Source: Pseudomonas sp. ABC1 (GTDB taxonomy: Bacteria > Pseudomonadota > Gammaproteobacteria > Pseudomonadales > Pseudomonadaceae). From it: DNA of 64,000 nt. Position 1 is the stretch's first letter, and every line of letters starts with the position of its first letter. The stretch is taken from contig NZ_CP058349.1 in NCBI RefSeq assembly GCF_013395055.1, forward strand, positions 3,719,501 through 3,783,500. The letters are read 5' to 3'. The notes below the pieces were generated by a model. The model did not search any database and was not told the origin of the DNA. It worked only from the letters and a program-made list of their open reading frames with translations. Below, piece by piece: positions 50,801 to 58,418 of the stretch. A program made the position numbers and the translations under genes.

Positions 50801-51503
50801 GGTTGCGCCGCTGCACCGAGCAGTCGCGCACGCCGAGGGCGAGGACTTCGCCCTGGCCGTCGCCGAACACCTGCACTTCCAGGTGGCGGGCGCGCTGGAT
50901 GTATTTCTCGATGAACACGCCACTGTCGCTGAAGTTGTTCTGCCCGAGGCGCTTGACCGCCTCGAAGGCGTCGGACAGTTCCTCGGCGGAGCGGCATACG
51001 CGCATGCCAATGCCGCCGCCGCCGGCGGTGCTTTTCAGCATTACCGGGTAGCCGACCTGTTCGCCCGCCAGCAGCGCGGCGTCGAGGTTTTCCAGCAGTT
51101 CGGTGCCTTCGAGCATCGGCACGCCGTGCTGTTTGGCCAGGGCGCGTGCGGTGTGTTTGAGGCCGAAGACGCGCAGTTGCTCGGGCGTCGGGCCGACGAA
51201 GGCGATGCCGGCTGCTTCGCAGGCTTCGGCGAAGGCGGCGTTTTCCGAGAGAAAGCCATAGCCGGGGTGGATGGCCTTGGCGCCGCTGCTCCGGGCAGCG
51301 GCGAGAATCTTGTCCACCATCAGGTAGGTCTGTGCGGCCGGGCCTTCGCCGAGGGAGAAGGCTTCGTCGGCCTGTTGCAGGTGCAGGCTGGCGGCGTCGG
51401 CCTCGGAGTAGACGGCGACGCCTTGCACACCGAGTTCGCGCAGGCTGCGCAGGATGCGGCAGGCGATGGCGCCACGGTTGGCGATCAGCAGTTTTTCAAA
51501 CAT
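47856..51503 (-). CDS. uca: Urea/guanidine carboxylase, biotin-dependent, with in-frame repeat insertion
   Basis: The 1215-residue protein has a biotin carboxylase domain (FEKLLIANRGAIACRILRSL, STAGGGGIGMRVCRSAEELS, EVNTRLQVEHGVTEQVWGVD). This is followed by the KipA/AHS2-like region (GVPPSGPMDSRALRQGNRLL), the KipI/AHS1-like region (APWCPSNLEFIRRINDLENL, PARTWTAENSVGIGGAYMCV YGMEGPGGYQFVGR) and the biotinyl domain with VILESMKMEIPLLAPIDG. It carboxylates urea or guanidine. Because the operon has a guanidine-I riboswitch and both deiminase-type genes, guanidine is the likely substrate. Residues about 762-796 (GEGLGERADANAQSPSPQPS and neighbours) come from an inserted palindromic repeat pair in the linker before AHS1. 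Confidence 0.9.
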   Translation of the reverse strand: MFEKLLIANRGAIACRILRSLRELGVQGVAVYSEADAASLHLQQADEAFSLGEGPAAQTYLMVDKILAAARSSGAKAIHPGYGFLSENAAFAEACEAAGIAFVGPTPEQLRVFGLKHTARALAKQHGVPMLEGTELLENLDAALLAGEQVGYPVMLKSTAGGGGIGMRVCRSAEELSDAFEAVKRLGQNNFSDSGVFIEKYIQRARHLEVQVFGDGQGEVLALGVRDCSVQRRNQKVLEETPAPNLPAGMAEALCAAAIKLASAVRYRSAGTVEFVYDSEAERFYFLEVNTRLQVEHGVTEQVWGVDLVRWMIELAAGELPPLAELGKALSPSGHAIQARLYAEDPGRDFQPSPGLLTAVQFPPADGRALRIDTWVEAGCEIPPYFDPMIAKLIAWAPNREQASAALDKALADAVLYGVECNRDYLRQILADMPFASGNPWTRCLEQLVYRADTVEVLGGGTQTSVQDYPGRLGYWAVGVPPSGPMDSRALRQGNRLLGNPEGAAGLEITMSGPSLRFNTDAVVAVTGAAIPISLDGNPQPMNTALSIAAGSTLVLGTIAGAGARSYLSLRGGLQVPDYLGSKSTFTLGQFGGHAGRALRAGDVLHIPALSDRSAGDSLPPELLAPLPAVREIRVIYGPHGAPEYFTPAYIERFFATDWEVHFNSSRTGVRLIGPKPEWMRDSGGEAGLHPSNIHDNPYAIGAVDFTGDMPVILGPDGPSLGGFVCPVTVIEADLWQLGQLKAGDRLRFLPVDIATARRLAYLSPLPYAGEGLGERADANAQSPSPQPSPINGRGSDSALTSPIVLDIGQGDTRLVARLSGDTHLLLEIGPPELDLVLRFRGHALMQALEAKRLDGVIDLTPGIRSLQVHYQPETLALQELLDTVAGEWDAVCAAGDLRVPSRIVHLPLSWDDPACQLAIEKYMTTVRKDAPWCPSNLEFIRRINDLENLDEVYRTVFDASYLVMGLGDVYLGAPVATPLDPRHRLVTTKYNPARTWTAENSVGIGGAYMCVYGMEGPGGYQFVGRTLQMWNRYRAVEAFDGKPWLLRFFDQIRFYPVSAGELLRIRRDFPLGRYPLRIEHSELALADYQAFLDAEADGIEAFRHQQRAAFDAERQRWITAGLAHFDSEEIAAELGEDAPLAAGQHGIDSHIAGNLWQVQVDVGDRVKAGDPLVILESMKMEIPLLAPIDGVVREVRAQPGCSVRAGQCVVVLEE
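49117..49219. repeat. Inverted pair of CCCTCTCCC palindromes inserted in frame in the carboxylase gene
   Basis: CCCTCTCCCATTTATGGGAG (49119-49142) and CCCCTCTCCCGCATACGGGA (49188-49213) are two hairpins in opposite orientation, each with a GGGGAG or CTCCCC side arm. The unit is the same as the free intergenic copies at 33874 and 58419. The insertion keeps the reading frame and adds roughly 34 residues rich in Gly, Ser and Pro. Confidence 0.85.
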
Positions 51504-51619
51504 TCGAGGTGTCCTCGAAGGAGGCGGGCCGTCCCGCCGGTATTCGGTCTGGGCCACGGTCGTCCGTGGCTGGAATCGATGCCGCTTGTCTCTTTCCCGC
51601 TCATGGGGACAGTCAATGG

Positions 51620-51665
51620 CAGCCCTTCCCCCCTCTCCCGCGGGCTGGAGAGGGGGGAAGGGCTG
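51620..51665. repeat. Long hairpin in the gap before the carboxylase gene
   Basis: CAGCCCTTCCCCCCTCTCC (51620-51638) pairs perfectly with GGAGAGGGGGGAAGGGCTG (51647-51665). It lies between the DUF1989 gene and the carboxylase gene of one operon and could reduce read-through or protect the upstream mRNA. The rest of the 225-bp gap shows no gene. Confidence 0.75.
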
Positions 51666-51728
51666 CATTCAGGCATTGCCCTGAACGGCTCTGGCAGAGC
51701 AGGAACAGCCAGCGACGCAGGTGTCGAC

Positions 51729-52364
51729 TCACGCCCATACCAGCACCTCCGCCGGTGTCGGGTTCCAGCCGTTGCAGGGGTTGTTCAACTGAGGGCAGTT
51801 GGAGATCAGCACGATGACGTCGGTCTCGGCGCGCAGTTCGACGTATTTGCCGGGGGCGGAGATGCCGTCCTCGAAGGTCAGGCCGCCCTCGGGCGTTACC
51901 GGGACGTTCATGAAGAAGTTGATATTGGCGCCGATGTCGCGCTTCTCCAGGCGGCCGTCGTGCAGGCTGGCGCGCAGGAAGTTGTCGCGGCAGCTGTGCA
52001 TGTAGCGCTTGTCCAGGGCATAGCGCACGGTGTTGCTCTCCTGGGCACAGGCGCCGCCGAGGGTGTCGTGGCGGCCGCAGGTGTCGGCGACGATGGTCAG
52101 CAGCGGCTGGCCTAGGTTGGAGTAGAGCACGGTGCCGGTGGTCAGGTAGACGCTGTTCTGCCGGCGCAGGGTGCGCTGCGGGTCGAAGCGTTCGCGCGGG
52201 TTGGCGGCGCTGAAGAACAGCGTGTCCACCGCCTGGTTGCCCTCCAGGTCGAGCAGGCGCAGGGTCTGCCCGGCCTTGACCTCGAACAGGTAGGGCTCGC
52301 CGGCCGGGATGACGTGGCGGAAGTGGGCGGTGGCGGCGTGTTTTTCGCTGGCGGTGAGATGCAT
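51729..52364 (-). CDS. DUF1989 protein, urea carboxylase-associated protein 2 (carboxyguanidine deiminase subunit)
   Basis: The 211-residue protein is of the DUF1989 type: YLFEVKAGQTLRLLDLEGNQ AVDTLFFSAANP near residue 25, TGTVLYSNLGQPLLTIVADT CGRHDTLGGACAQES near residue 75, CRDNFLRASLHDGRLEKRDI GANINFFMNVPV near residue 125. These were named urea carboxylase-associated proteins; in Pseudomonas the pair has been shown to be carboxyguanidine deiminase. GGAG stands six bases before the ATG at 52364. The paralogous partner gene lies upstream. Confidence 0.88.
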   Translation of the reverse strand: MHLTASEKHAATAHFRHVIPAGEPYLFEVKAGQTLRLLDLEGNQAVDTLFFSAANPRERFDPQRTLRRQNSVYLTTGTVLYSNLGQPLLTIVADTCGRHDTLGGACAQESNTVRYALDKRYMHSCRDNFLRASLHDGRLEKRDIGANINFFMNVPVTPEGGLTFEDGISAPGKYVELRAETDVIVLISNCPQLNNPCNGWNPTPAEVLVWA

Positions 52365-52418
52365 GTCGGGCTCCATTAGGTGGCCGCGGCCACTGTGTCG
52401 TGCAGGATGTGCGACCCG

Positions 52419-52506
52419 CGAATCGCTGGCGATTCGACGGGAGCCATTCGCGGACATGCGCCGCGAATGGCGTCGCATGACGGGTTCAGGGATGAACCCG
52501 TCATGC
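52419..52506. repeat. Cluster of three stem-loops between the two DUF1989 genes
   Basis: CGAATCGCTGGCGATTCG (52419-52436), GCCATTCGCGG / CCGCGAATGGC (52443-52471) and GCATGACGGGTTCA / TGAACCCGTCATGC (52475-52506, loop GGGA) follow one another. All arms pair perfectly. The last arm overlaps the stop codon of the upstream gene at 52501. They occupy most of the 136-bp gap inside the operon. Confidence 0.8.
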
Positions 52507-53232
52507 CAGATAAAGCCGTTCGGTGTTCTGGAAGGCGCGGCCGTTCTCCGGGCGCGAGGTGCGGCAGAGCACGCTGATGCCGTCGCTCTCGACCTTGCTC
52601 CAGCTCAGCCTGACCGGCTTGGGCGCGTAGTGCGGGTTCGGGTCCATCGGGTGTTGCAGGGCGGTGAGCATCACCAGGGTGTCCATCGGTGCGTAGAGCT
52701 CGATGGCGTCGCCGGCCTTGCTGTTGCCCGGCTGGAAGTGGAAGGCGCCGTTGGCGTCGACGTCCACCCGGCTGAACAGGTTGAGGTTCATCAGCAGGTC
52801 TTGCAGGTTCAGGTTCCACTTGCCCATTTCCACCAGCAGGTTGTCCATGCCGTTGCGGAAGAAGCCGTTGCGCAGTTCCTGGTAGCGGCCCTGGCCGTAT
52901 TTTTCGGCGACTTCCTCGGCGTTGAGGACGCCGCCGAAGCTGTCGTGCCAGCCGCAGGTGTCGGCGGTGATGGCGGCCAGTACGCGGCCCATGTCCGAGT
53001 ACAGGCAGTGGCCGACGGTGAGCTTGGCGGTGTGCTGGCCCTTGAGGGTGTCGGGCAGGTTCAGGCGCTCGCTTTTCTCGGCGGCGTTGAACAGCAGCAG
53101 GCTGACGTTGGCGCCGCCTTCGATGTCGCTGATGCGCAGTAACTGGCCGCGCTTGAGGACGAACGAGGTGTGGCCGCCACCAGGCAGGGTTTCTTCGTAG
53201 AGGGTCGGACGCAGGGCGAGGGAAGCGGTCAT
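52501..53232 (-). CDS. DUF1989 protein, urea carboxylase-associated protein 1 (carboxyguanidine deiminase subunit)
   Basis: The 243-residue protein has the same fold as its downstream partner but is longer: GGGHTSFVLKRGQLLRISDI EGGANVSLLLFNAAEKSERL near residue 18, VGHCLYSDMGRVLAAITADT CGWHDSFGGVLN near residue 73, and NLQDLLMNLNLFSRVDVDAN near residue 142. Cys and His in the CGWHD string match CGRHD of the partner, probable metal or catalytic ligands. The ATG overlaps the ATPase stop by ATGA. Confidence 0.88.
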   Translation of the reverse strand: MTASLALRPTLYEETLPGGGHTSFVLKRGQLLRISDIEGGANVSLLLFNAAEKSERLNLPDTLKGQHTAKLTVGHCLYSDMGRVLAAITADTCGWHDSFGGVLNAEEVAEKYGQGRYQELRNGFFRNGMDNLLVEMGKWNLNLQDLLMNLNLFSRVDVDANGAFHFQPGNSKAGDAIELYAPMDTLVMLTALQHPMDPNPHYAPKPVRLSWSKVESDGISVLCRTSRPENGRAFQNTERLYLA

Positions 53233-54035
53233 GCTCGGGCTCCTTGGGAATCGGTGCGCAGGCTGTCGGCGAGATGGCTCGGCAACAGCTCGATGGCGGC
53301 GCGGCGGCCGCTGTTCAGGGGAATGTCGTAGGTGATGCGGGCACCGAAGGCACCTGGCGCATGGGGGTCGTGGCGAACCTTGTCGAACACCAGCAGGCGG
53401 GTGCCGAGGCTGAAGCCTTCGCTGAGGTCGTGGGTGACCATGAACACGGTCAGCCGGGTCTCGTTCCACAGCTCCAGCAGCAGGGCGTGCATGTCCTTGC
53501 GGATGCCCGGGTCGAGGGCGCCGAAGGGTTCGTCCAGCAGCAGGATGCGCGGCTTCATGATCAGCGCCTGGGCGATTGCCAGGCGTTGCTGCATGCCACC
53601 GGAGAGTTGGCTCGGGTACTTGTCCAGGGCATGGCCGAGGCCGACCCGCACCAGCATCGCCGCCGCCTGTTCGCGGGCCTCGCGCTTGGCCTTGCCGAGC
53701 AGTCGCCCGAGCAGTGGCGAGCGTGGCAATTCCAGGCCGATGGCGACGTTGTCCAGTACCGACAGGTGCGGGAACACCGAATAGCGCTGGAACACCACGC
53801 CACGGCTGGCGTCGGGTTCGTGTGGCAGCGGCGCGCCGGAGAGCAGGATATGCCCCTTGCTCGGCGTTTCCTGGCCCAGCAGCAGGCGCAGGAAGGTGGA
53901 TTTGCCACAACCCGAGGCGCCGACCAGGGTGCAGAACTCGCCTTCGGCGATGTCCAGGTTGAGGCGTTCCAGCACCACCTGGTCGCCGTATTGCTGCCAG
54001 ATATTGCGCACGCGAATGAAGGGAAGCGCACTCAT
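53229..54035 (-). CDS. ABC transporter ATP-binding protein (guanidine operon, nitrate/sulfonate type)
   Basis: The 268-residue protein has Walker A LVGASGCGKSTFLRLLLGQE near residue 38, the signature LSGGMQQRLAIAQALIMKPR near residue 144, Walker B ILLLDEPFGALDP and H-loop VFMVTHDLSEGFSLGTRLLV. The RGVVFQRYSVFPHLSVLDNV Q-loop is of the nitrate/taurine class. Its start overlaps the permease stop by ATGA. Import of guanidine or a related compound is inferred from the riboswitch. Confidence 0.9.
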   Translation of the reverse strand: MSALPFIRVRNIWQQYGDQVVLERLNLDIAEGEFCTLVGASGCGKSTFLRLLLGQETPSKGHILLSGAPLPHEPDASRGVVFQRYSVFPHLSVLDNVAIGLELPRSPLLGRLLGKAKREAREQAAAMLVRVGLGHALDKYPSQLSGGMQQRLAIAQALIMKPRILLLDEPFGALDPGIRKDMHALLLELWNETRLTVFMVTHDLSEGFSLGTRLLVFDKVRHDPHAPGAFGARITYDIPLNSGRRAAIELLPSHLADSLRTDSQGARA

Positions 54036-54847
54036 GCCTTGGCTCCTTCGTACCAGGGAAAGGCCAGCCGCGTCAGTTGCCGCAGGCCGAGGTCCATCAG
54101 CCAGGCGAGCAGGGTGATCCACAGCACGTAGGGCAGGATCACGTCCATCGCCATGTAGCGCCGCACGAGGAAGATGCGGTAGCCCAGGCCGTCGGTGCTG
54201 GCGATGGCTTCGGCGGCGATCAGGAACAGCCAGGCGGCGCCGAGTACCAGGCGCAGGGCGATCAGCAGGCGCGGCAGCAATTGCGGCAGCACCACGCGCA
54301 GGATCAGCGTCCAGGTGCTGGCGCCGAGGGTCTGCGCCTTGATCAGCAGTTCGCGGGGGATTTCCCGGGCGCGCTGCTCGATGTCGCGGGCGAGGATCGG
54401 TGTGATGCCGATGACGATCAGCATCACCTTGGACAGCTCGCCGAGGCCGAAGACGATGAACAGGATCGGCAGGATCGCCAGCGGCGGCACCATCGACAGC
54501 ACCGCCAGCAGCGGCGACAGCGATGCGCCGAACAGCGGCAGGGTGCCGGCCGCCAGGCCCAGGCTGAGGCCGCACAATGCGGCGATGCCGATGCCCAGGC
54601 CGAGCCGCTTGAGGCTGGAGGCGCTGTCCTGCCAGAACAGGTAGTCGCCGCTGCGGCGGTCCTCGGTGAAGGCCAGGCGCTCCATGGCCGAGGCCATCTG
54701 GCTGGCGTTGGGCAGCAGCTTGTCGTTGGGGTTCTCCGCCAGGCGGCTGGCCGAGCCACTGAAGTAGGCGAACAGCAGCAGGGCGAAGGGCAGCAGGACC
54801 AGGCTCAGGCGTGTGCTGCGCGTGGGTGTGCGGTTGATCAGGCGCAT
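54032..54847 (-). CDS. ABC transporter permease (guanidine operon)
   Basis: The 271-residue inner-membrane protein has six helices, the first LSLVLLPFALLLFAYFSGSA, and the EAA-like loop IPRELLIKAQTLGASTWTLI LRVVLPQLLP near residue 165. A 45-residue periplasmic loop follows the first helix (ENPNDKLLPNASQMASAMER). GAGG lies six bases before the ATG. It belongs to the same importer as the binding protein and ATPase on either side. Confidence 0.9.
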   Translation of the reverse strand: MRLINRTPTRSTRLSLVLLPFALLLFAYFSGSASRLAENPNDKLLPNASQMASAMERLAFTEDRRSGDYLFWQDSASSLKRLGLGIGIAALCGLSLGLAAGTLPLFGASLSPLLAVLSMVPPLAILPILFIVFGLGELSKVMLIVIGITPILARDIEQRAREIPRELLIKAQTLGASTWTLILRVVLPQLLPRLLIALRLVLGAAWLFLIAAEAIASTDGLGYRIFLVRRYMAMDVILPYVLWITLLAWLMDLGLRQLTRLAFPWYEGAKA

Positions 54848-54866
54848 GACTTACCTCATGGCTGGC

Positions 54867-54887
54867 GTAGGGTGCGCTGTGCGCACC
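54867..54887. repeat. REP element inside the guanidine operon
   Basis: GTAGGGTGCGCTGTGCGCAC is one REP unit lying between the binding-protein and permease genes. It could lower permease and ATPase expression relative to the abundant binding protein. Confidence 0.78.
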
Positions 54888-54919
54888 ATGAACGGAGAGC
54901 AGTACGCCCTCCGCAGCCT

Positions 54920-55987
54920 TCAGAGCGTGCCGTCGGCGGCCTGCTGCATGTAGCTGGGGTCGAAGCGCAGCTTGATGTTGCCGGTATCGCCATGGCTGAC
55001 GCCGTTGGCGAAGCTCATGCCCACCGCCTCTGCGCTCTGGGCACCGGCGCCGAGCAGGCCGTGCTCGAAGGAGAAGGCGGCGATGCGCGCCATGGTCTGT
55101 GGCAGTTGCTCGCCGTTGGCGAAGGCGGCGGCTTCGCTGGCCGAATAGAACATGCGGGTCTTGGCCAGTTGCGCTTCATAGCCGGGCAGGTCGGTGCCGG
55201 AGGCCTCGGCCATGTGCGTGCGTGCGGCCTTGCCGCGCTCGGAGTCTTCGCTCATCAGCGCCATGATTTCGTACCAGGCGCCGGTCAATGCCTTGCCGAG
55301 GGCCGGGTTGTCTTTCAGCGTGTCGCTGTTGACCACCATCAGGTCGATGATTTCGCCAGGGATCTGGCTGGAGTCGAACACCTTGCTGACGCCGGGTTGC
55401 GCTTCGATCTCGGCCAGCAGCGGGTTCCAGGTGGCGGTGGCCTTGACGTCGGCGGTGCCGAACACCGCGACCATGTCGGCATCCGAGGTGTTCACCACCT
55501 TCAGGTCGCGTTCGCTCAGGCCGACGCTTTCCAGGCCACGGGCCAGCAGGTAGTGGGAGACCGAGAGTTCGACCAGGTTGACCGGCAGGCCCTTGAGGTC
55601 CGCCAGGCGTTTTCCTTCGCCCTTGATGACGATGCCGTCGTTGCCGTTGGAGAAGTCGCCGACGATCAGCGCCGTGCTGTCCACGCCACCGGCTGCCGGG
55701 ATGGTCAGCGCGTCCATATTGGTCATGGTGCAGCCGTCGAACTGGCCGGCGCTGTACTGGTTGATCGACTCGACGTAGTCGTTGATCTGCACCACCTCGA
55801 TGTCGATACCGTACTTTTTCGCCCATTTGTCGACGATGCCCTGGGTGGCGCCGTATTCCCAGGGCATCCAGCCGGCATAGATGCTCCAGCAGACACTGAA
55901 GCTGTCCTTGGTCTCGGCGTGTGCGGGAATGCTGAGGAGGGCGGTCAGGCCGGCGGCGGCCAGGGTGCTCGACAGGGATTTGCGCAT
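54920..55987 (-). CDS. ABC transporter periplasmic substrate-binding protein (guanidine operon)
   Basis: The 355-residue protein has a signal peptide (MRKSLSSTLAAAGLTALLSI PAHAETK) and a nitrate/taurine-type binding fold: SVCWSIYAGWMPWEYGATQG near residue 31 carries aromatic residues that could cage a guanidinium ion, and VESINQYSAGQFDGCTMTNM DALTIPAAGGVDSTALIVGD is near residue 73. It is the first gene after the guanidine-I riboswitch and has GGAGG with ideal spacing before its ATG. Confidence 0.9.
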   Translation of the reverse strand: MRKSLSSTLAAAGLTALLSIPAHAETKDSFSVCWSIYAGWMPWEYGATQGIVDKWAKKYGIDIEVVQINDYVESINQYSAGQFDGCTMTNMDALTIPAAGGVDSTALIVGDFSNGNDGIVIKGEGKRLADLKGLPVNLVELSVSHYLLARGLESVGLSERDLKVVNTSDADMVAVFGTADVKATATWNPLLAEIEAQPGVSKVFDSSQIPGEIIDLMVVNSDTLKDNPALGKALTGAWYEIMALMSEDSERGKAARTHMAEASGTDLPGYEAQLAKTRMFYSASEAAAFANGEQLPQTMARIAAFSFEHGLLGAGAQSAEAVGMSFANGVSHGDTGNIKLRFDPSYMQQAADGTL

Positions 55988-56046
55988 GGGAACCTCCGGG
56001 TTCGTAGGAATGCGGGCAGGGAACGGCGCGACCGTGCATGGCGCGT

Positions 56047-56140
56047 TCTCCCGGGCTTTTGTCCCGCCGTGTAACCCCGAACGAGGTCGCCAACTCTCGG
56101 ACCAGACGCTCGCCTCACGGGCGGGCCGGAACCCTAGTCA
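56047..56140 (-). promoter_or_regulatory. Guanidine-I riboswitch (ykkC RNA)
   Basis: On the minus strand, in order: GACTAGGGTTCCG, a GC-rich P1b stem, CTGGTCCGAGAG, a second stem, TTACACGG, then GGGACAAAAGCCCGGGAGA. All these are the near-invariant blocks of the guanidine-I class. The 3' end lies 60 nt before the start codon of the binding-protein gene. Guanidine binding should switch on the whole operon from 55987 to 47856. I see no strong terminator hairpin with a T-run behind it, so the output could act on translation or on a weak terminator. Confidence 0.93.
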
Positions 56141-56280
56141 GCCATTGCAAATTGTCGTACCGCACCCTTGTGGGTCTCTGCCTGTGATAGAGCGAATAGC
56201 GTGCCAAGTCCCCCGAAGTGGCCTGGAGCCTTGTGAATACGCGGTGTGCGAGGTTTTTCAGGAAGGACCGACAGGGTGAT

Positions 56281-56299
56281 GCGCACCGTTGCGGTGCGC
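56281..56299 (-). terminator. Short GC-rich hairpin after the small membrane protein gene
   Basis: GCGCACCG and CGGTGCGC pair around TTG at 56281-56299, 30 bp past the stop of the gene ending at 56329. There is no clear T-run. The rest of 56141-56328 contains the operon promoter and no gene. Confidence 0.5.
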
Positions 56300-56328
56300 T
56301 CGGGCCATTCGGGTGCATCGTGTCGGGC

Positions 56329-56622
56329 TCAGTGGATCAGCCAGCTCAACAGCCACAGGCCGAGCAGCAGCCAGATCAGGCCGGCGATGAAGGCGCGGCG
56401 CATGAAGGCACGGAAGGCGCAGTACAACAGCCACAGGCCCACTGCCAGTGCGACGAGGCTGAGCCAGGAGCGCTCCATGCCCAGCGCTCCGGACAACCCC
56501 CCGAGGAACTGATGACCCGCGCCGCTCAGCAGGTCGAAGAGACCTTCCAGCGCCGTGATAAGGGTACGGATGAAGCTTCCCAGTATCTGTCCCAGCCATT
56601 CGAAAAAACTTTCCGTTCGCAT
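56329..56622 (-). CDS. Small membrane protein of unknown function
   Basis: The 97-residue protein has an amphipathic N-terminal half (FFEWLGQILGSFIRTLITAL EGLFDLL) and two membrane helices (SWLSLVALAVGLWLLYCAFR and AFIAGLIWLLLGLWLLSWLI). I recognise no family. GGGAAGA lies five bases before the ATG at 56622; an upstream ATG at 56658 is less likely. Confidence 0.65.
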   Translation of the reverse strand: MRTESFFEWLGQILGSFIRTLITALEGLFDLLSGAGHQFLGGLSGALGMERSWLSLVALAVGLWLLYCAFRAFMRRAFIAGLIWLLLGLWLLSWLIH

Positions 56623-56751
56623 CGTGGTCTTCCCAAGCCGTTGATTCGCCTGAACCATCCGATGATCTGGGGTGAGGCGAGTTCAATCGTGTAAAGCAAT
56701 TGCCACGCTGCTGGTGTAGCGTCGGGCTTCATTTCGACGATAGAGATAACG

Positions 56752-57696
56752 ATGATTTCAATTGCCAAGGGGATGCTCGGACGGCTACCCGTGGTACGCC
56801 CATGGATGTGGTTATCGGTGGCGGGCCTTGCGGGGCTGATGTATCTGGCGGCGACGTTCCATCTGGATGACCGGCTGCTGTTCTCGCTCAAGACCTACTG
56901 GCATGAGCACAGTTGGTCGGAACGCAGTCTGTGGCTGCCCGAATACGAGGTGAAGATCGACGCCGTGCCCGTCGCGTCGGTGCAGGACAACCTCTCCGGC
57001 CTGACCTACGATGACAGTGCCGACCACCTCTGGGCGGTGGTCAACAACCCGGAAGAGTTGCTGGCGATCGGCAAGGATGGGCGCTTTATCGCGCGCTATC
57101 CGTTGCAGGGCTTCTCCGATGTGGAGGGCGTTACCTACCTGGGCGACGGTCTGCTGGTGGTCGCCGAGGAGCGCCGCCAGTCCCTGGTCATCGTGCCGGT
57201 GCCGAAGACGCCAGGGCCGTTGCAGCGCGAGGACTACCAGTCGATCACGCTGGGGCTGCACGCCGAGGAAAACAACGGTTTCGAAGGGTTGGGCTACGAC
57301 CGCCGGGGCGACCGGCTGTTCGTGGTCAAGGAGCATAGCCCTCGCAAGCTCTATGAAATCCAGGGGCTGCGCCGCACGCTGGCGGGGCATCTGTCGCTGA
57401 ACATCATCGACCGGGAGAGCTGGATCGCCGACAAGGACATGGCGACCGACCTGGCGTCCGTGCACTTCGATGAACGTACCGGCCACCTGGTACTGCTCAG
57501 TGAAGAAGCGAACATGATGCTGGAGCTGGATGCCGAAGGGAAAATGGTCAGCTTCCGTTCGCTCTGGCGTGGCTTCGCCGGCCTCGAGGACAGCGTGCCC
57601 CAGGCGGAAGGACTGACCTTCGATGATGATGGCAACCTGTACCTGGTGAGCGAGCCCAATCTGTTCTATGCCTTCGAGCGCAAGCAGGAAGGCTAG
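56752..57696 (+). CDS. SdiA-regulated domain protein (YjiK-like)
   Basis: The 314-residue protein has an N-terminal membrane anchor (MWLSVAGLAGLMYLAATFHL) and a beta-propeller of the SdiA-regulated/esterase-like type: DNLSGLTYDDSADHLWAVVN NPEELLAIGKDGRFIARYPL near residue 80, NNGFEGLGYDRRGDRLFVVK near residue 176, and QAEGLTFDDDGNLYLVSEPN LFYAF at the end. The function of the family is not known; a periplasmic surface role is inferred. It converges with the DUF4136 gene at a shared terminator. Confidence 0.87.
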   Translation: MISIAKGMLGRLPVVRPWMWLSVAGLAGLMYLAATFHLDDRLLFSLKTYWHEHSWSERSLWLPEYEVKIDAVPVASVQDNLSGLTYDDSADHLWAVVNNPEELLAIGKDGRFIARYPLQGFSDVEGVTYLGDGLLVVAEERRQSLVIVPVPKTPGPLQREDYQSITLGLHAEENNGFEGLGYDRRGDRLFVVKEHSPRKLYEIQGLRRTLAGHLSLNIIDRESWIADKDMATDLASVHFDERTGHLVLLSEEANMMLELDAEGKMVSFRSLWRGFAGLEDSVPQAEGLTFDDDGNLYLVSEPNLFYAFERKQEG

Positions 57697-57701
57697 AGAA
57701 A

Positions 57702-57725
57702 GCAAGCCACGGGGCCGTGGCTTGC
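57702..57725. terminator. Bidirectional terminator between convergent genes
   Basis: GCAAGCCACGG and CCGTGGCTTGC form a perfect 11-bp stem around GG. It lies 6 bp after the plus-strand stop and 13 bp before the stop of the minus-strand lipoprotein gene. Confidence 0.82.
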
Positions 57726-57737
57726 GGTGATGTTGCG

Positions 57738-58292
57738 TTAACGCATCGGGTACTGCGCCAGCACCCTGGTGACGATCTGGCGAATCCTGCTGGCGCGCTC
57801 CGCCGGGCTGAGCTGGCGGTCGCTCAGGGTCTGCTCGGCGCTGCCGCGCCAGACCAGCTTGCCGTCGCGGGCATCGTGCAGGTCGATCTGCAAGGTGGCG
57901 ACCTGGTATTCGATGATGCGGTTATCGGCATAGATCGACGGGCCCCAGTAGGGGTTCCAGGGACTCCCCCAGTAGCCACCGCCGCCACTGCTGAACTGCT
58001 GGGTCCGGTTGTCGACGATCAGCCAGACGCGGACCTGCAGGTCGGCAGCCCCGGATGCCGGGCGCAAGCCATGCTGGTCGAGTTGTTCGCCCACGGCTTC
58101 GCGGATGCGCTGCTCGGTCAGGCCGCTCTGGATGCGCGGATCAGTTGGGCGGAACTGCACGGCGGGCTCCATCCAGCTCCAGGTGCGGTAGGCGGAAAAG
58201 TCCCGGGTCGGATCGAAGTCACGCTGCACGGTCTGGCTCTGGCACGCGGCGAGCAGCAACAGCGCGGGGATCAGTAGAAGTTGCCGTAGCAT
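57738..58292 (-). CDS. DUF4136 lipoprotein
   Basis: The 184-residue protein has a lipobox (LLLLAACQSQ) and the DUF4136 core: VQRDFDPTRDFSAYRTWSWM at residue 22, EQRIREAVGEQLDQHGLRPA SGAADLQVRVWL near residue 62, and a glycine/tyrosine loop SSGGGGYWGSPWNPYWGPSI Y near residue 102. Members are outer-membrane-associated lipoproteins of unknown role. AGGAG lies eight bases before the ATG. Confidence 0.88.
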   Translation of the reverse strand: MLRQLLLIPALLLLAACQSQTVQRDFDPTRDFSAYRTWSWMEPAVQFRPTDPRIQSGLTEQRIREAVGEQLDQHGLRPASGAADLQVRVWLIVDNRTQQFSSGGGGYWGSPWNPYWGPSIYADNRIIEYQVATLQIDLHDARDGKLVWRGSAEQTLSDRQLSPAERASRIRQIVTRVLAQYPMR

Positions 58293-58418
58293 GGTCGTTC
58301 TCCTGAAAATTCTGACCTTGGCAGTCTACGCCGAAAATGGCTGTGGCCCATCCTGGGCCGTGCATATTTCCTGGGCAACTTCCTTCGCACGTTCATGGGA
58401 GACGGTGCTTGTATCTGC

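Noticed and set aside
53229..55987. A urea (UrtABCDE) transporter
   Set aside because: Only three genes of the nitrate/taurine class are present, with no branched-chain-type permeases, and the riboswitch points to guanidine.
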